DNA of 64,000 bases from NCBI GenBank assembly GCA_009801085.1, contig VNWV01000007.1, positions 1,302,001 to 1,366,000 of the forward strand, in the 5' to 3' direction. Origin of the DNA: Lasiodiplodia sp. COLG20. Taxonomy: Eukaryota; Ascomycota; Dothideomycetes; Botryosphaeriales; Botryosphaeriaceae. The notes below the pieces were generated by a model that had not been told where the DNA came from, did not search any database, and saw only the letters and a list, made by a program, of their open reading frames with translations. Made by a program: the position numbers and the translations under genes. The first letter of the stretch is position 1; every line of letters starts with the position of its first letter. Shown here piece after piece: positions 44,792 to 56,303 of this stretch.

Positions 44792-47700
44792 GGTGGCGAG
44801 TGTGTCGTCCTTAGCGGTCCAGCAAAGGGCTCCAAGGACGGAAGAGAGAGAGAGAGAGCTGGCCAGATATTAAAGCGGTAGATCCAAGCGGCCGTGCGGA
44901 CAAGAAAACACCAGGATTCCTGTGGCCGGGCGCGGAAGCAAGAACAGTGAAAAAGGAAACCGGCGGGTTGCAATTGGGTGAGGCGGGGGAGGGAGGCTGA
45001 GGGCTGGTAGAGGGAGAGATGAGGTTGGAGAGGGAGGGCGGGAGGTTATGATGTAGGTTGGTGTGGCAGGCAAGTGCAGCAGTAGTAGGCGGGCAGCCGA
45101 GGCGGCAGCGGTGATGATAAGTGCTGCAGATGTCCGGGCGCCGATGAACGTTGCAGGGCGCGACAAGGGCCCGTCTAATAGGAAGGCGCAGGCTAGGTGA
45201 TCCATGCTCCACCGCAATGACGAAGACGGACTAGGCGTGGCTACTTTGTTGCGGGCCCCCCTGGCCGGCGGCGACACGGCGCTCAGGCACTGCAGGCTGA
45301 CGCCGGCGGGATTGACGTTAGCGGCACGGCGAAGGATCTCTGGCGTGTCGCAGCGGGCGTGACTGCGCTGGGCGGGCCAGAGCCCTAGCAGCGCGGCCCA
45401 GCACGCCCTCCCTAGCGGGCCTCTTGCGTGCAGCGTGTGCAAGGAACAGGGCGGCGCACGGGCGCTGCGCCCGCTCTCCTCGCAGCCGGGCCCAGCCAAT
45501 GGCGCTGCGCGCGAGCGTCTCGCCGGCCAGCCAACGCGCTTGGCGTGCAGCAGGCGATGCTCGCGGACCTCGCGCTGCAGCTGGGGGCCGGGTGGTGCTG
45601 CATGCGTCGCGCGGGCTTTGTCTGCGCCGGGCGAGGAATGGGCCAGCCATGCGCTTCGCCCGTTCGAGCGCCGCGCTGAGACATTTTTCGCTGAGCGCAC
45701 GCGGCCGCAGCTCCCCAGACAGCGATCTGCGCTGGCCCCCTGGTGCCGCGCTTTATTGTTGTTGCCCACGAGCCGTGCGCGCCAGGGCAGGGCGGCGCGG
45801 CCACCTCTCGCGTGCGGTCGTCAGCCAACCCAACGGCAGCGTTGATCAGTGCCCTGCCAATAAGCTGCCGCTGGGCTTCTAATCTTGGGGCGCCCCGGCG
45901 ATGACTCGTCGCCTTCATGCGCTGGCGCGAAACGCCCGCGACCCTTCTCACGCTCCGCGTCGCAAGCTGATTGGGTGTCTGACCACAGCCCCGTTATTCC
46001 GCGAGGGCCGCCTTGCCCGGCCTGCCATTGGCCACCGCCCGCCTGCCACTCGCGCGCGCTGCTCGTTATTTCGAGCCTGCCAGCGGCCGGAAATTATGTG
46101 ACAGGCAGCGAATCGCACCGTTTCAGAAACCAGACAAAGCTCCGCGGCGCATGACCGCCCGCGACGAGAGCTGGTCTGGAAAAAGCCCATCTCGCCTGCC
46201 ACGTTTTGGGGTGGGCCTTTACGCGATGGCGTCCAGCGCTCTTGCTCGACGCGGCATGGCGGATTGCCCGGATGGGCGGCCAACCCTACACCGATGCAAG
46301 CGTGTTGACCGGCGAGCGAGAGAGACAACGGGGCGCCTCCACAGCCCTGAGTCTGGCCGTTTCGATAGAGCGGATCGCTCAAGCTCGCCTCCCTCGTGTG
46401 CACGCACCGGCACCGCCCGCCCAGAGCGTCGGCAGCCCAGTCACCATGCGCGCATGCCTTCGTAACCGGAAAGGGCGGAGCTGATCGGTGGAGTGCCATC
46501 AATTCTGCCACTCCCCGCCTGACTTCCAGATTTTTCGACGGGGCCTTCCAGCAAGGGTGCGTGCTGCGCCGCCGCCCGCGGCAGAACGTAAGGCCGTACC
46601 GCACTGCCGCGCACGCTGGGGCTGAGGTGCTGACGGCTACTGTACCCGCGCGGTGGAGGCGCAACCGTGGCGCGGGCGGCGGCGCAGCACGCACCCTTGC
46701 TGGAAGGCCCCGTCGACGCGCTCCCGTGAGTTGCTCAACCCCACATGCCCCGTCACAGACACACCACGCGCAGTCTTCAGCTTCGCTGTCAAGCCTCTGG
46801 GCCGGGCGCCGTGTCCCACGCACACCGCTCGTCTCCTCTGCGGGCCCCGATGCACGCCCGCCGTGCCCAAGGGATGCTTATCGGCAATCGAGCCTTTCCC
46901 TTTCCGCCTTCTCCACACGGCAGCGGCGAAGGAAGGCGGGAAGGTCGGCCCATCAGCCACTGAGGCAGGCCGGCGGGCTCGGGGCAGCCCTCCCTCGTTC
47001 CGTAGCGCCGTGTTGCATCACCCCAAGGCCACAAGGCCAGCGCGATCCCCAGCCTCGTTTCGATGCGGATCTGACGGAGCTTTCCCTGCCGCTGCTGCCA
47101 TCAAGCTTCCCGCTACCGTCTCACGACCTGGCTCGAGTAGATTGCGACCCCAGAGTTGTTCGTGGATGCGCTGCAGGCCCGGTGAGTCCATCAGTGGGGC
47201 CGCAACAGAAACACCGCGCGCGCTTCGTGGAGGCGGTGGGAGCCTGAGTCGCTGGTTGCAGATTGCCACGATGTCCTCTCAAGCCACTGGCGCTGCGTGC
47301 TCGACGCAGCAAACGCTGGCCGCTCCACTCCCCACACTGACTTCCAACACCATCCGCTTCTGCTGATCTCGCTCTCCGTGGTATTAATGCACCGAACGCG
47401 CAATCAGCCGCCGCCGTCACAATCAATCAATCAATCAGCACGCGCGAGATTCCGCTCGCAACCCGTGACCTGCCGCCGTCGTCATCACGGCCGCACTGCC
47501 GCTTCAAGCCTCTCGCATTGATCGAGAGCGTTTCAGCTCGTCGCACATCCCCCCGTCCCATCTCCCTGCCCTCGACCGCCGCAAGTGTCGCTCTCGGAGC
47601 TTTCCAATCGAGATGACGGCCTGATGAGACGCGCAAATCTGAGATGCATGATCAAAGCTGCCCGTGCATGGTGATGAGCACGCGAATGGAAGCGCCACAG

Positions 47701-50700
47701 CCCTCTGCCAACTCCTTCCCGCACCACGTCCTGTCGCCGTCCCCCTGCCTAGTTCGGCCAGAACGCCAATGCGCATCAACCGCTTGGCGCTGCTGAGAGC
47801 TCACCACCAACCCAAGCTTCCAAGGCTCTCGAGCCGCCACATCTCTGCTTCACCATGCCATTTCCCAAACTTTTCATCCTTCTAGATTTTGATTTATTTA
47901 TTTTGCCTTTCCCGGAAGCCCTGAGTTCCGCGTCTGTCTGGGACCGGTGTGCATCACAATGCCACTTCCACCCAGTCCCTGGGGAAGGGCACGGTGACGG
48001 AGCACGGCTGTTGGGTGGTATGTGCGTGTGAGGGAGCGGGAGAGCCGGCGAGGAGGAGAAAAAAGCACGGGTTGCCGCGACGGGAAGGCTCATGTCTCAT
48101 TCAGACGTCAGCCAACACTCGACGGCCAACCATCGAGATGTGATCATCATCACCCGCCAACACTAATACTTTAGAAGAGCAACGATAATCGCCGAATGAG
48201 AGAGCCACGCTACCGTGGGTCGGCCGTCATCCTTTCGCCCTTTTTCCTTTTTTTTTCCCTTGTTGTCTCGTTTGCTGACTTGAGTAAGGCCTTGCCGGGA
48301 GCGATCCAGTGGTACACGATTGCGCCTCCCAACCGTCATCTTTGCCTCTTGGCTGCTTGGCTGTTTGGTTCCACGCCTCTCTATCAGCTGTCCTAATCGT
48401 ACGTTTAGGAATGTATAGCACCGGGACCACTTCCGCGCGCCGTCACACGATGCATCAGCAATGAGAAAGCTTAAATCATCAAGAAACTTTCCGACGTGCG
48501 TGCGTTGGCTGGATGCTCGCGCCCGTCGAGTCAAGTCATCTGCTGGCGTGGAGGCAGAGCAATGTAGGATGCAAATCCAAAGGTCGAGCGACAATGCTTG
48601 CTCCCGATGCCATTGCCAAATCAGAAGGCCAGCAGGCGGACGATGCTGCTGAGGCTTTTTACAGTATAGCGTCGGTGGCGTTGCGAAAAAGGTAGGCTAG
48701 TCATATTCGAACTCTATTTCCGCTTGCATGCATGTAAAGGCTGCAGCTGAGGGGCTTGCACTACTGCTTTCTCTTACTCATGATCTCGGGACCCTTGGAG
48801 TCAGTGAGCCATTCGGCATGCTCTCCATGCTCTCGTGTTGCGGGTGCTTGCAGCGTACGACTAGCCTGCAAGCATGTGCCCTCCCCACACTTTTTCCCTT
48901 GCACCGTGCGCAAAAGGGTTCGAGCTGGTTAGTAGACTTGCAGGTGCATGTTTGCCTTCTTTGGTACCTCGCATGTCTTAGGATTGGCGTCTAAGAGGCT
49001 GCAGATCAGTGAGCAGTATACTATCAGGTGAGAAAGCAGTGCCGTTCTACCGCTCTCTCAAGGCTGAACAACTGCGTCCGAATGCGGCCAAACATTGAAA
49101 GCTTGGCAACGTTCTCGACGCGTGTGCCTCGGCCTTGTTGGGCTTGAAATCAGGAGATCGCTCCTTGGTTACATGCGATGCGCTGTGTGGTTCGCCGGAT
49201 GAGTAGCGCAACCAAACAATTTTTTGTCCGTGGCTGGGATGCTACAGACGTTGATCCGATGACATAGATGGATACGGGACACGCACATCAGCTTCCGCCT
49301 GCTTGCGAACAGGTACGTCCCCTACTTGCCACCCTCAGCGCGCTTGTGCAGATACGGACCCGCGCAAATCAAGAGATTGGCTCGACTTTGAAGACCGTAG
49401 AGATCTGGATATGGACGAAAAAGGCAGGTAACCTCAAGTCGATCGGTGTACCCTGACCTAGCCACGCGAATCGTGAGGAGTACGAAGGAGGGTCGCTTTT
49501 TTTTTTTTTTTTGGTGCCGAATATAACGCAATGGCGGCGCCAACCATGGAATAGATGATGTAGCACGTTCGGAGCAAGCGGCAGCGCAAGCCACGAACCG
49601 CCTCAGCCTTGACACGGCCACCGGAAAGAAAACCAGGCTGAAAGGATTTGCAAAAGCCAGAAGAGCCGACGGCGCGCCCAAAGTGAGAAGCGCCGGCACT
49701 AGTCAGCCGCGAACAGCTCCTCCGTCCAGAGCCGCGCGGTGGCGTTTTAGAGGCAAATGAGTCGTGATTGGAGGACAAGGCGGGATTATGAGAGCGGAAG
49801 GATTAGTATCGACAATTACACTCATCCTTCATTCTCTTGGTACGGGTGATCATGAGGCCCTGACGCGTCAACTATGACATTATTATCTTCGGAAGAAAGG
49901 AGGAAATCCGGGAACCAGCTTTGGGGCTGTCAGCGGGTGCTCCCGGTAGATCTCATCCATGATGACCCGGAAAAGGGATCCACCCAAGTTGGTGGTGGGC
50001 CCGGCGATGGAAGTAACGGGTTGAGGACCAAGGTTGTCTGCGGAGAAAGTACGCAAACGACAGCTGCTCAGGAGACTATAGTAAGAACAAACCGGCCGAC
50101 AGCCACGGACTCCGCATTTGGTTGGGTGCGCGTCAAAGCTGATAGACTTCCGGCGCCTTCCATGGCTAGATGACCTACAAATATTCCGCGAAGGCTGACT
50201 AAGGGATGAATTGTCCGCTTGGTGTGCTATTCGCCGTCGTCCGCAGAAAAGGAGTCGTTTTTCTCCAGCAGACACTGTCTGTCTGTTGTTTTCCTCCGAC
50301 TTGACAGCGGATATCCCCCGGGCAAGTTCCGTTGTTGAATTAAAGCCCAACGGCTTCCTTCAGCTTTTCGTTGTTGTGAGCCTTATGTATCTCCGAAGAA
50401 GTCCCACTGCTCTCGTACTCCAGAATTAAATGCAGACCGCGCGGCGTCGGCTCCGTATATTCGGGATTTTGCAACGCGGCGCGAGTCGTTCAGACAGCCA
50501 TGACTCTTTTCTTCCTAACAGAGCTTCGAGTGCGGTGAGGCAAAGGGTGCGAGGATGAGACTTGTAAGGCACAGTGGTGGAGTCAAAGCGCCTGTGGCAA
50601 GAGAAGAGGAACAGCGGGCGTCTTTGGGCCGTGATAGCGCGTATAGGATGGGATAAGGCGGGCTGGGTGGTGAGAAGAGAGCGGACAAAGACTCGCGTCT

Positions 50701-50841
50701 CGGTTCCAAGGTTTCGCTGCCGACGTCATCCCGCGACAACAAACAGCTCGCCGACCTTTGGCTTGCTCTTTGCAAAGTTCGCCCAGCCATGCTGCTCCGC
50801 CTGAGCGGCCAATTCCCCAGCCAGCTCGCTCGCCCGCTGAC
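44792..50841. other. 6-kb gene-free stretch between divergent kinase and membrane-protein genes
   Basis: Very GC-rich from 45240 to 47300, then moderate. Many frames of 100 to 300 codons overlap on both strands in the GC-rich part. They are rich in Arg, Ala and Pro, lack domains and contradict each other, so I reject them as coding. The stretch carries the perfect 46-bp inverted repeat at 46535-46716 and a T run at 49497-49512. Long leaders, non-coding transcripts or distant regulatory sites are the likely contents. Confidence 0.45.
46535..46716. repeat. Perfect 46-bp inverted repeat with 90-base spacer
   Basis: The 46 bases at 46535-46580, starting TCGACGGGGCCTTCCAGC, reappear as an exact reverse complement at 46671-46716. 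The spacer is 46581-46670. Bases just outside the arms do not match. A transcript through it would form one very stable GC-rich stem. Neither arm belongs to a recognised gene. Confidence 0.9.
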
Positions 50842-52140
50842 ATGGCGTCTCCGCCCTCTCCTTCGACGCCTGCTCGTCGCATGAGCCGCTTTTCCGAGGA
50901 CTTCAGCACAGCCGTCACCTTTGGAAAGCCTCAGCGCTGCCGCCACTTCCAGCCTCAGCGAGAGCCGCTGGCTCACCGCTCCGACCTGCGTCCCATCGAG
51001 CACAAGATCAATGGCCCGCTGAACAGTCTGAATCCCACGCGCGCACACTACAACATCGTCGGCGAGGGCGGGAAGAGCGTGCACGCCGATTCAAGCCACG
51101 GCGTCTCCTGGAAATGGACGTCGAGAAACAATCGCAAGGGCCGCCATGCACTGCAAGTCCAGCCCATTTCTTCGCCCGCTGTTCAGCACGAGTTGCCCCG
51201 GAAGACCACCCACCCCACCCAAATACTACGTGGTGTGGGCCGCATGCTGACCCGCTTTCCTGTCTGGGATATTTCCTACCTTGTTGCTGTGATATTCACT
51301 CTGGGCAGCGCCATCTGGGTTCTCAACGCCTTTTTTGTGCTTCTCCCCCTCGTTCGACCGTCTTCCGAGTTTCAGAATGAAGTCTTGTATGGAGCAGGTA
51401 TCACAGCCTTCATAGGTGCGACCGTGTTCGTCATTGGTTCCGTTCTCCTGCTCCTGGAAGCAGTCAATGATGATCGCGCCGGCTGTTTTGGCTGGGCCGT
51501 CGAGCGCCTATTTCAAGAAGACGCACAGCCCAATGTGGAGAAAGCTGACGAAGAGTGCCTCGTCGTACGTGTCCACCCCAAGAGCCCTTGCGACCACCAC
51601 CACTCCAACAGGAAGATCCTCGTTGAGTCTGCTACGCACCCCGGAGGCCCCCGCAAGTGGCAGTGGATGCCTTCCTGGGCAGATCTCCGCACGCACTATT
51701 TTCGCGAGCTGGGCTTTCTTGCTTCTCTCATCCAGTTGGTTTCGGCCACGATCTTCTGGATAGCGGGTTTTACTTCTCTCCCAGGCATCTACGACCACAT
51801 GTCCACCGGGCTGAGAGATGGCGTTTACTGGACCCCGCAGATCGTTGGAGGATTGGGTTTCATCCTCTCCGGTAGCCTTTTCATGGTTGAAACACAGGTG
51901 ACGTGGTGGAAACCGGCACCATCCGTACTTGGCTGGCATATCGGTCTCTGGAATCTGATTGGCGGTATTGGTTTCACACTTTGCCCGGCGTTTGGCTACG
52001 ACCCTAGCAGCTGGGCCCAGTATCAGGCGGCATGTAGCACCTTCTGGGGCAGCTGGGCGTTCCTGGTTGGAAGCATCATCCAATGGTACGAGAGTTTGGA
52101 TAAATATCCTGTGGAATACAAGGATCATGATGAAGAGTAG
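50842..52140 (+). CDS. Conserved six-pass integral membrane protein, function unknown
   Basis: A single exon of 432 residues from the ATG at 50842 (MASPPSPSTPARRMSRF). The frame is open further upstream but without an ATG. The first 140 residues are hydrophilic and basic. Six hydrophobic segments follow, near YLVAVIFTLGSAIWVLNAFF, GITAFIGATVFVIGSVLLLL, FLASLIQLVSATIFWIAG, TPQIVGGLGFILSGSLFMV, GLWNLIGGIGFTLCPAFG and FWGSWAFLVGSIIQWYES. A loop of about 90 residues between the second and third contains a His cluster (DHHHSN). The protein resembles an uncharacterised family I know only as fungal membrane proteins; I assign no function. The tail is short and acidic (HDEE). Confidence 0.8.
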   Translation: MASPPSPSTPARRMSRFSEDFSTAVTFGKPQRCRHFQPQREPLAHRSDLRPIEHKINGPLNSLNPTRAHYNIVGEGGKSVHADSSHGVSWKWTSRNNRKGRHALQVQPISSPAVQHELPRKTTHPTQILRGVGRMLTRFPVWDISYLVAVIFTLGSAIWVLNAFFVLLPLVRPSSEFQNEVLYGAGITAFIGATVFVIGSVLLLLEAVNDDRAGCFGWAVERLFQEDAQPNVEKADEECLVVRVHPKSPCDHHHSNRKILVESATHPGGPRKWQWMPSWADLRTHYFRELGFLASLIQLVSATIFWIAGFTSLPGIYDHMSTGLRDGVYWTPQIVGGLGFILSGSLFMVETQVTWWKPAPSVLGWHIGLWNLIGGIGFTLCPAFGYDPSSWAQYQAACSTFWGSWAFLVGSIIQWYESLDKYPVEYKDHDEE

Positions 52141-52761
52141 CTTCCTCCACGTGTTGGATCAACTAATCTTTAATTTTGTCGTAATACTGTATGAGAGGAC
52201 AAGGGCACATTGTCACGTAGATGATACACATTGGAGACGTAGAGAAACAATTGTAATCTTATCTGCACCTACGAAAACACTGGAGAAAATCTTGCTTTTA
52301 TTCTTATCAAACCACCATTATTTCATCTAAACCCTGCGTTTAGCTTCTACAATCCTCGTGAAACAGCCCAAACTCCGCCCATGTTCAATGTGGGGCCAGC
52401 AGCCGAGAGTACACTCGTGCCATAGTAGCCGTTGGAGTGAACGGCTAGGGGTAAATGCACATTGTAGAACCACGGAAAGCCTTGAGCTCCTCAGAAAAGT
52501 GCAAAGTCGAATTCATTAGTCTCATGAGAAATACAAGAGAACCGAGACACCATGAGATAGTCACGGCTACCAACCGCCTTATTCACCCAGCGTATCCTTT
52601 TGTTTTGTTGTTGGTTGACAAGGAAGACTTGAACGCTGACAGAATCCGAAAATGGCCGAGAAAAAGGGGAATGAAGTCTACCTCAGCCCGGCCACGAACG
52701 AAGCAGCTCACACCAGCTTTGCGAACAACTCGAACTACCCATACCTCGGCTCCGCCACTCC

Positions 52762-55700
52762 CTAATCGCTTCCAATCTTCTCGCACTCCTTGAGCCAAGC
52801 GCCCACCGGATCCACCCTCTTGTACGGATCGACGTTCAGCCACTCGGCGTCGACGAACACACCGCACGACAGGGTCATCCTGCCTCTGCCCACGAGCAAG
52901 TCTTCGTCCCCGTCGTCCCTCCCCAGCCCCTCCCACGCCTCCAGCACCTGCTGGCCGTCCTGGCAGCCGGCGACGGGGTCCTCCCACACGCTGACGGCGA
53001 ACTCGGCGCCCTCGCGGAAGAAGAAGTTGGGCAGCGAGGCCAGCGTGGCGTTCTTGTCCGGGAACGGCTGCATCGTCTCCTCGCGCACGTCGTCGAGGAA
53101 CAGCAGCAGCGGGTTTCTTCTGTTGCTACCATTCTCGCGGACTTGGCGTGGGGGCGACGAGAAGGTCAGGTCGATGCCGGGAGCGGTGAGCTGGATGTTG
53201 GGGGAGCGGAGCAGGGCGTGGTCGATGTTGAGCTTGGAGGAGGAGAAGAAGCTGTCGGCGGGGCCGTCGAGGTTGCCGTAGAGGAAGAAGGGCATGCGGG
53301 TGGTCGGGTACTCCGTGGCGAGCGAGGGCCCGGTGAGGGGTCTGTCGAGCCACTTGCGAGTGATCTTGGCTGGGGTTGCTGGTAGGATGGGGCCGCTGGT
53401 GCAGGGAGGGGATGCGTCAGTCGTTGCTGTCGAGGGGAGGGGGAGGCAACTTACGTTCGTCCGGAATACAGGTATCCAAAGAGATCTCCAGACTCGTTGA
53501 TGACCTGTGTCAGATCGACGGCCTGATTTGTGATGAAGGTGACGATCTCGTCCGGGTATTGTGATTTCAGCGTCTGATACTCGAATTTGATGTCGCTGGG
53601 CAAATCGACCTCAAGGATGGTCTGACGGCGATGATTCGCTGCATGGAAGCTAGGCTTGTGTACGAAGTAGATGGGCTCTTCGCCTTGCACCAAGAACTCG
53701 TGGTTATCCTTGGTCAATTCGTTGCGCTCACGACTGACCTTCGCCTCCTTTTCAACCACCTTCTTGAAGACACCAGTCAATTCGGCGATGAAGTCCTTCT
53801 CAGTTGGGAATGGCGACATGACGACATTGCGCAAGACGAACAAGTCGTTCTGATCTTTCCTCAGTCCAAGTCTTTCTTTGAACTTCTGGGCACACTCGCC
53901 GTACAGCTCGGGCGAGAACTCGGTAGACGTGAGATAGAGCGGGATCTCGCTCGGCTTGTCTCCAGGCGAGTCAACCGAGAAGTTCTCCACGACGCGCCGC
54001 ATCAGGTAGTTGGCCTCGAGCGTGTCGTCGTTGAGCGTTCCGTCCGAGTTGCGGAAGTTGATGGCAAAAGCATTGATGTTGAGGTCGGATCCCAGCTTAC
54101 GGAGGAGCGACAGCGCAGTGTCACCACCGGGGCTGGTGCTAGCGTTCGCAACAATGCTGGTGTTCGACGAGGAGAGGATATTGTCACGGATCCACTGCTT
54201 CTCGGCTTCGATGGACTCAGGGGTTGCATCGTCGGCCAGCTCGGATGGCAGCATATTGAAAGGCACAACGATGAAGTCCATCTTGTCGTCCGTCATGGCT
54301 GCCCACTGAGCCGAAAGCTGTCAATCCTGATGATTAGCTTTATCTCTTCGTCGTGAATCGATGCATGTTTACTGACCCTGCTGCAAGTGAAGGTCGCTTC
54401 GCCCAGCAACGCGCCGTACCCTTCGGGATCGAGTCCGATGCACTTGTTGGACATGAATGTTGACACGGCTGAGGCCCCCGGCTTGCTTCCCTCGGCTCCG
54501 TAGATACCAATGCTGGAAGTCGAGCCTTGGGACAGGTATGGACTCGTCCAGGTGATCAGATACCTCATCCTTGCATCCTTGTAGCAGAGTCCGCCTGCAG
54601 GGTACGGGATATACCCAGCCTTGTGCGGATCCAAGGTGATCGAGTCGGCCTGTCGCATCCACCAGATGTCCTCCTGAGTTTCAATTCGCAACGAGCTGTC
54701 AGGCACGAAGCCTTCGGCATCCCCAAGATTGACTGGCATGTTACCAAGATATCCCGCGCCAGGAGTGTAGTCGCGTGGCAGCATCGACGCAAAGTACCCT
54801 CCCCAGGCGGCATCAGCGTGGACAAGGAAAGAAAGGCCTCGTGCCTGGAATCGGCGACGCATGGCAACAATCTTGCCCAAGGGATCGACCGAACCTTCCT
54901 CGGTAGAGCCAATGATGGCCACAACGGCATACACAGGTTGCTCGTTCTTGAGATTCTCTTCAAGGCGCTGCTCTAGCTCCTCGATATTGATTCGTGCTCC
55001 GTAGTCGACATTGATACCGACAACATTTTCCGAGCCAATGCCGGCAATAGCTAGCGGGCTATCAGTTCCATATTCAACAAGGTGCGTGAGACTTACCGGC
55101 GCTCTTTGGCCAGGAATAGTGCCGTGTGTTGGAGATCATGTACTGCGGCGGCTTCTCGATGCCGAACTCGCGCTCCAAGGCATCCTTTCCGCGGGATTGA
55201 ATGCCAAACTCGTCCAAGATGCGTTCGATGTACTTGGATGAGATGCCATAGTCGACGTTGAGGCGGACCGGGAGATCAAGGATCGTGTCGGCTTTCAGGT
55301 TCAAAAGCTCCCACGTGCTCAGTTCTGTGAAGAGCTTCTCCTCATTCCGAGCCGTCTTGACGGTGAATGTATCTCCAGCAAAGCTAAGGGGCCCGTCGAA
55401 TGCCTTGCGTAGGGAAAGGGGGTAGAACTTGAGGTTTCGCGCTGAGTGGTCCATGAAATCAGTATTTGATCGGCGGCATAGTCAGTGCTATTCAGTGTGA
55501 AACTTACCGACCCTACAACGGTCAGCCCAGGTCTAACTTGCGTGCGGATCGCTGACTTACCACATTGACTCCAGATTCGCAATAGTTCCATCGCAGGTGA
55601 TATGGCCCCACGGATCGGGCTGCGAGGTGTTGTGGTTCGGTGACGTAGATGGGTTGTAGCCGAGCATCTCACACATCTGATCTCCCACCATCAACTCAAT

Positions 55701-56303
55701 AGTTGTCGTCAATGGCGATGCTTCAAAAGCGACGTTGTTCGGATTGTAGAGCATGGTCGCGAAATAGCCCAGCATGGCAGGCATGCTGAGGTCGGTGCAC
55801 ATGTGAGCTTGGTAGCGGGGGGAGAAAAAAGGGATCGAAGTGCGGGAGAGCAAGTCGGACAGCGAGCCAATTGCCTTGGAGACGGATGCGGTGCGCTCCT
55901 GGAACGTCTCGGAAGCTTGGATCTCGTCGGTGATGAACTCGCCGTCTCCCGGGAAGTAGTTGAGCCTGCCCTTCTTGAGGTTCTCGAGGATGACGTTGAT
56001 GTTGTCCTTGAAATAGTCCAGGTTCTCGGCTTGCGGCCCGATGAAGTAGGAGCTGATGGCTTGGTGGCTCTTGTCCTCAAACGACTTCTTGGAAGCCCCG
56101 CTGGTGAAGACATTGCCGTTGTCTTTCTTGAGCTCAATGCCACCAGTGATGCCACGGAGGCCCTTGGAAACGTCAATCCCGGCATTGGCAGAAATACTGC
56201 CCACCTTTGGCACGCTGATGCCAGTGCGCGTGTTGGCTTTCCCAAGAGAGGGGACACTCAATCCACTCCCGAAGGTGACTCCGCCGAGGTTGAAGTTGCT
56301 CAT
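52762..56303 (-). CDS. PLP-dependent group II decarboxylase, tyrosine decarboxylase-like, with C-terminal extension
   Basis: Removes the carboxyl group of an (aromatic) amino acid using pyridoxal phosphate, judged by family. Exons on the minus strand: 56303-55561, 55512-55508, 55441-55097, 55050-54377, 54317-53455 and 53395-52762, in total 3264 bases (1087 residues). The second is a 5-base microexon needed to read TMWVARN-type text (ESM-W-V-A-RNLKFYPL). The decarboxylase core has ITCDGTIANLE, VHADAAWGGYF and SITLDPHKAGYIPYPAGG; its lysine binds PLP. After about residue 590 there is an extension of nearly 500 residues (DFIVVPFNMLPSELADD ... ending ECEKIGSD) that is unusual against the 500 to 600 residues of typical members. 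It is continuous in frame across two introns. The substrate is uncertain: tyrosine, DOPA, tryptophan or glutamate are all possible. Confidence 0.87.

Noticed and set aside
44870..47366. Several overlapping frames of 150 to 300 codons on both strands
   Set aside because: They overlap each other in conflicting frames, are Arg/Ala/Pro-rich and have no domains. High GC content explains them.
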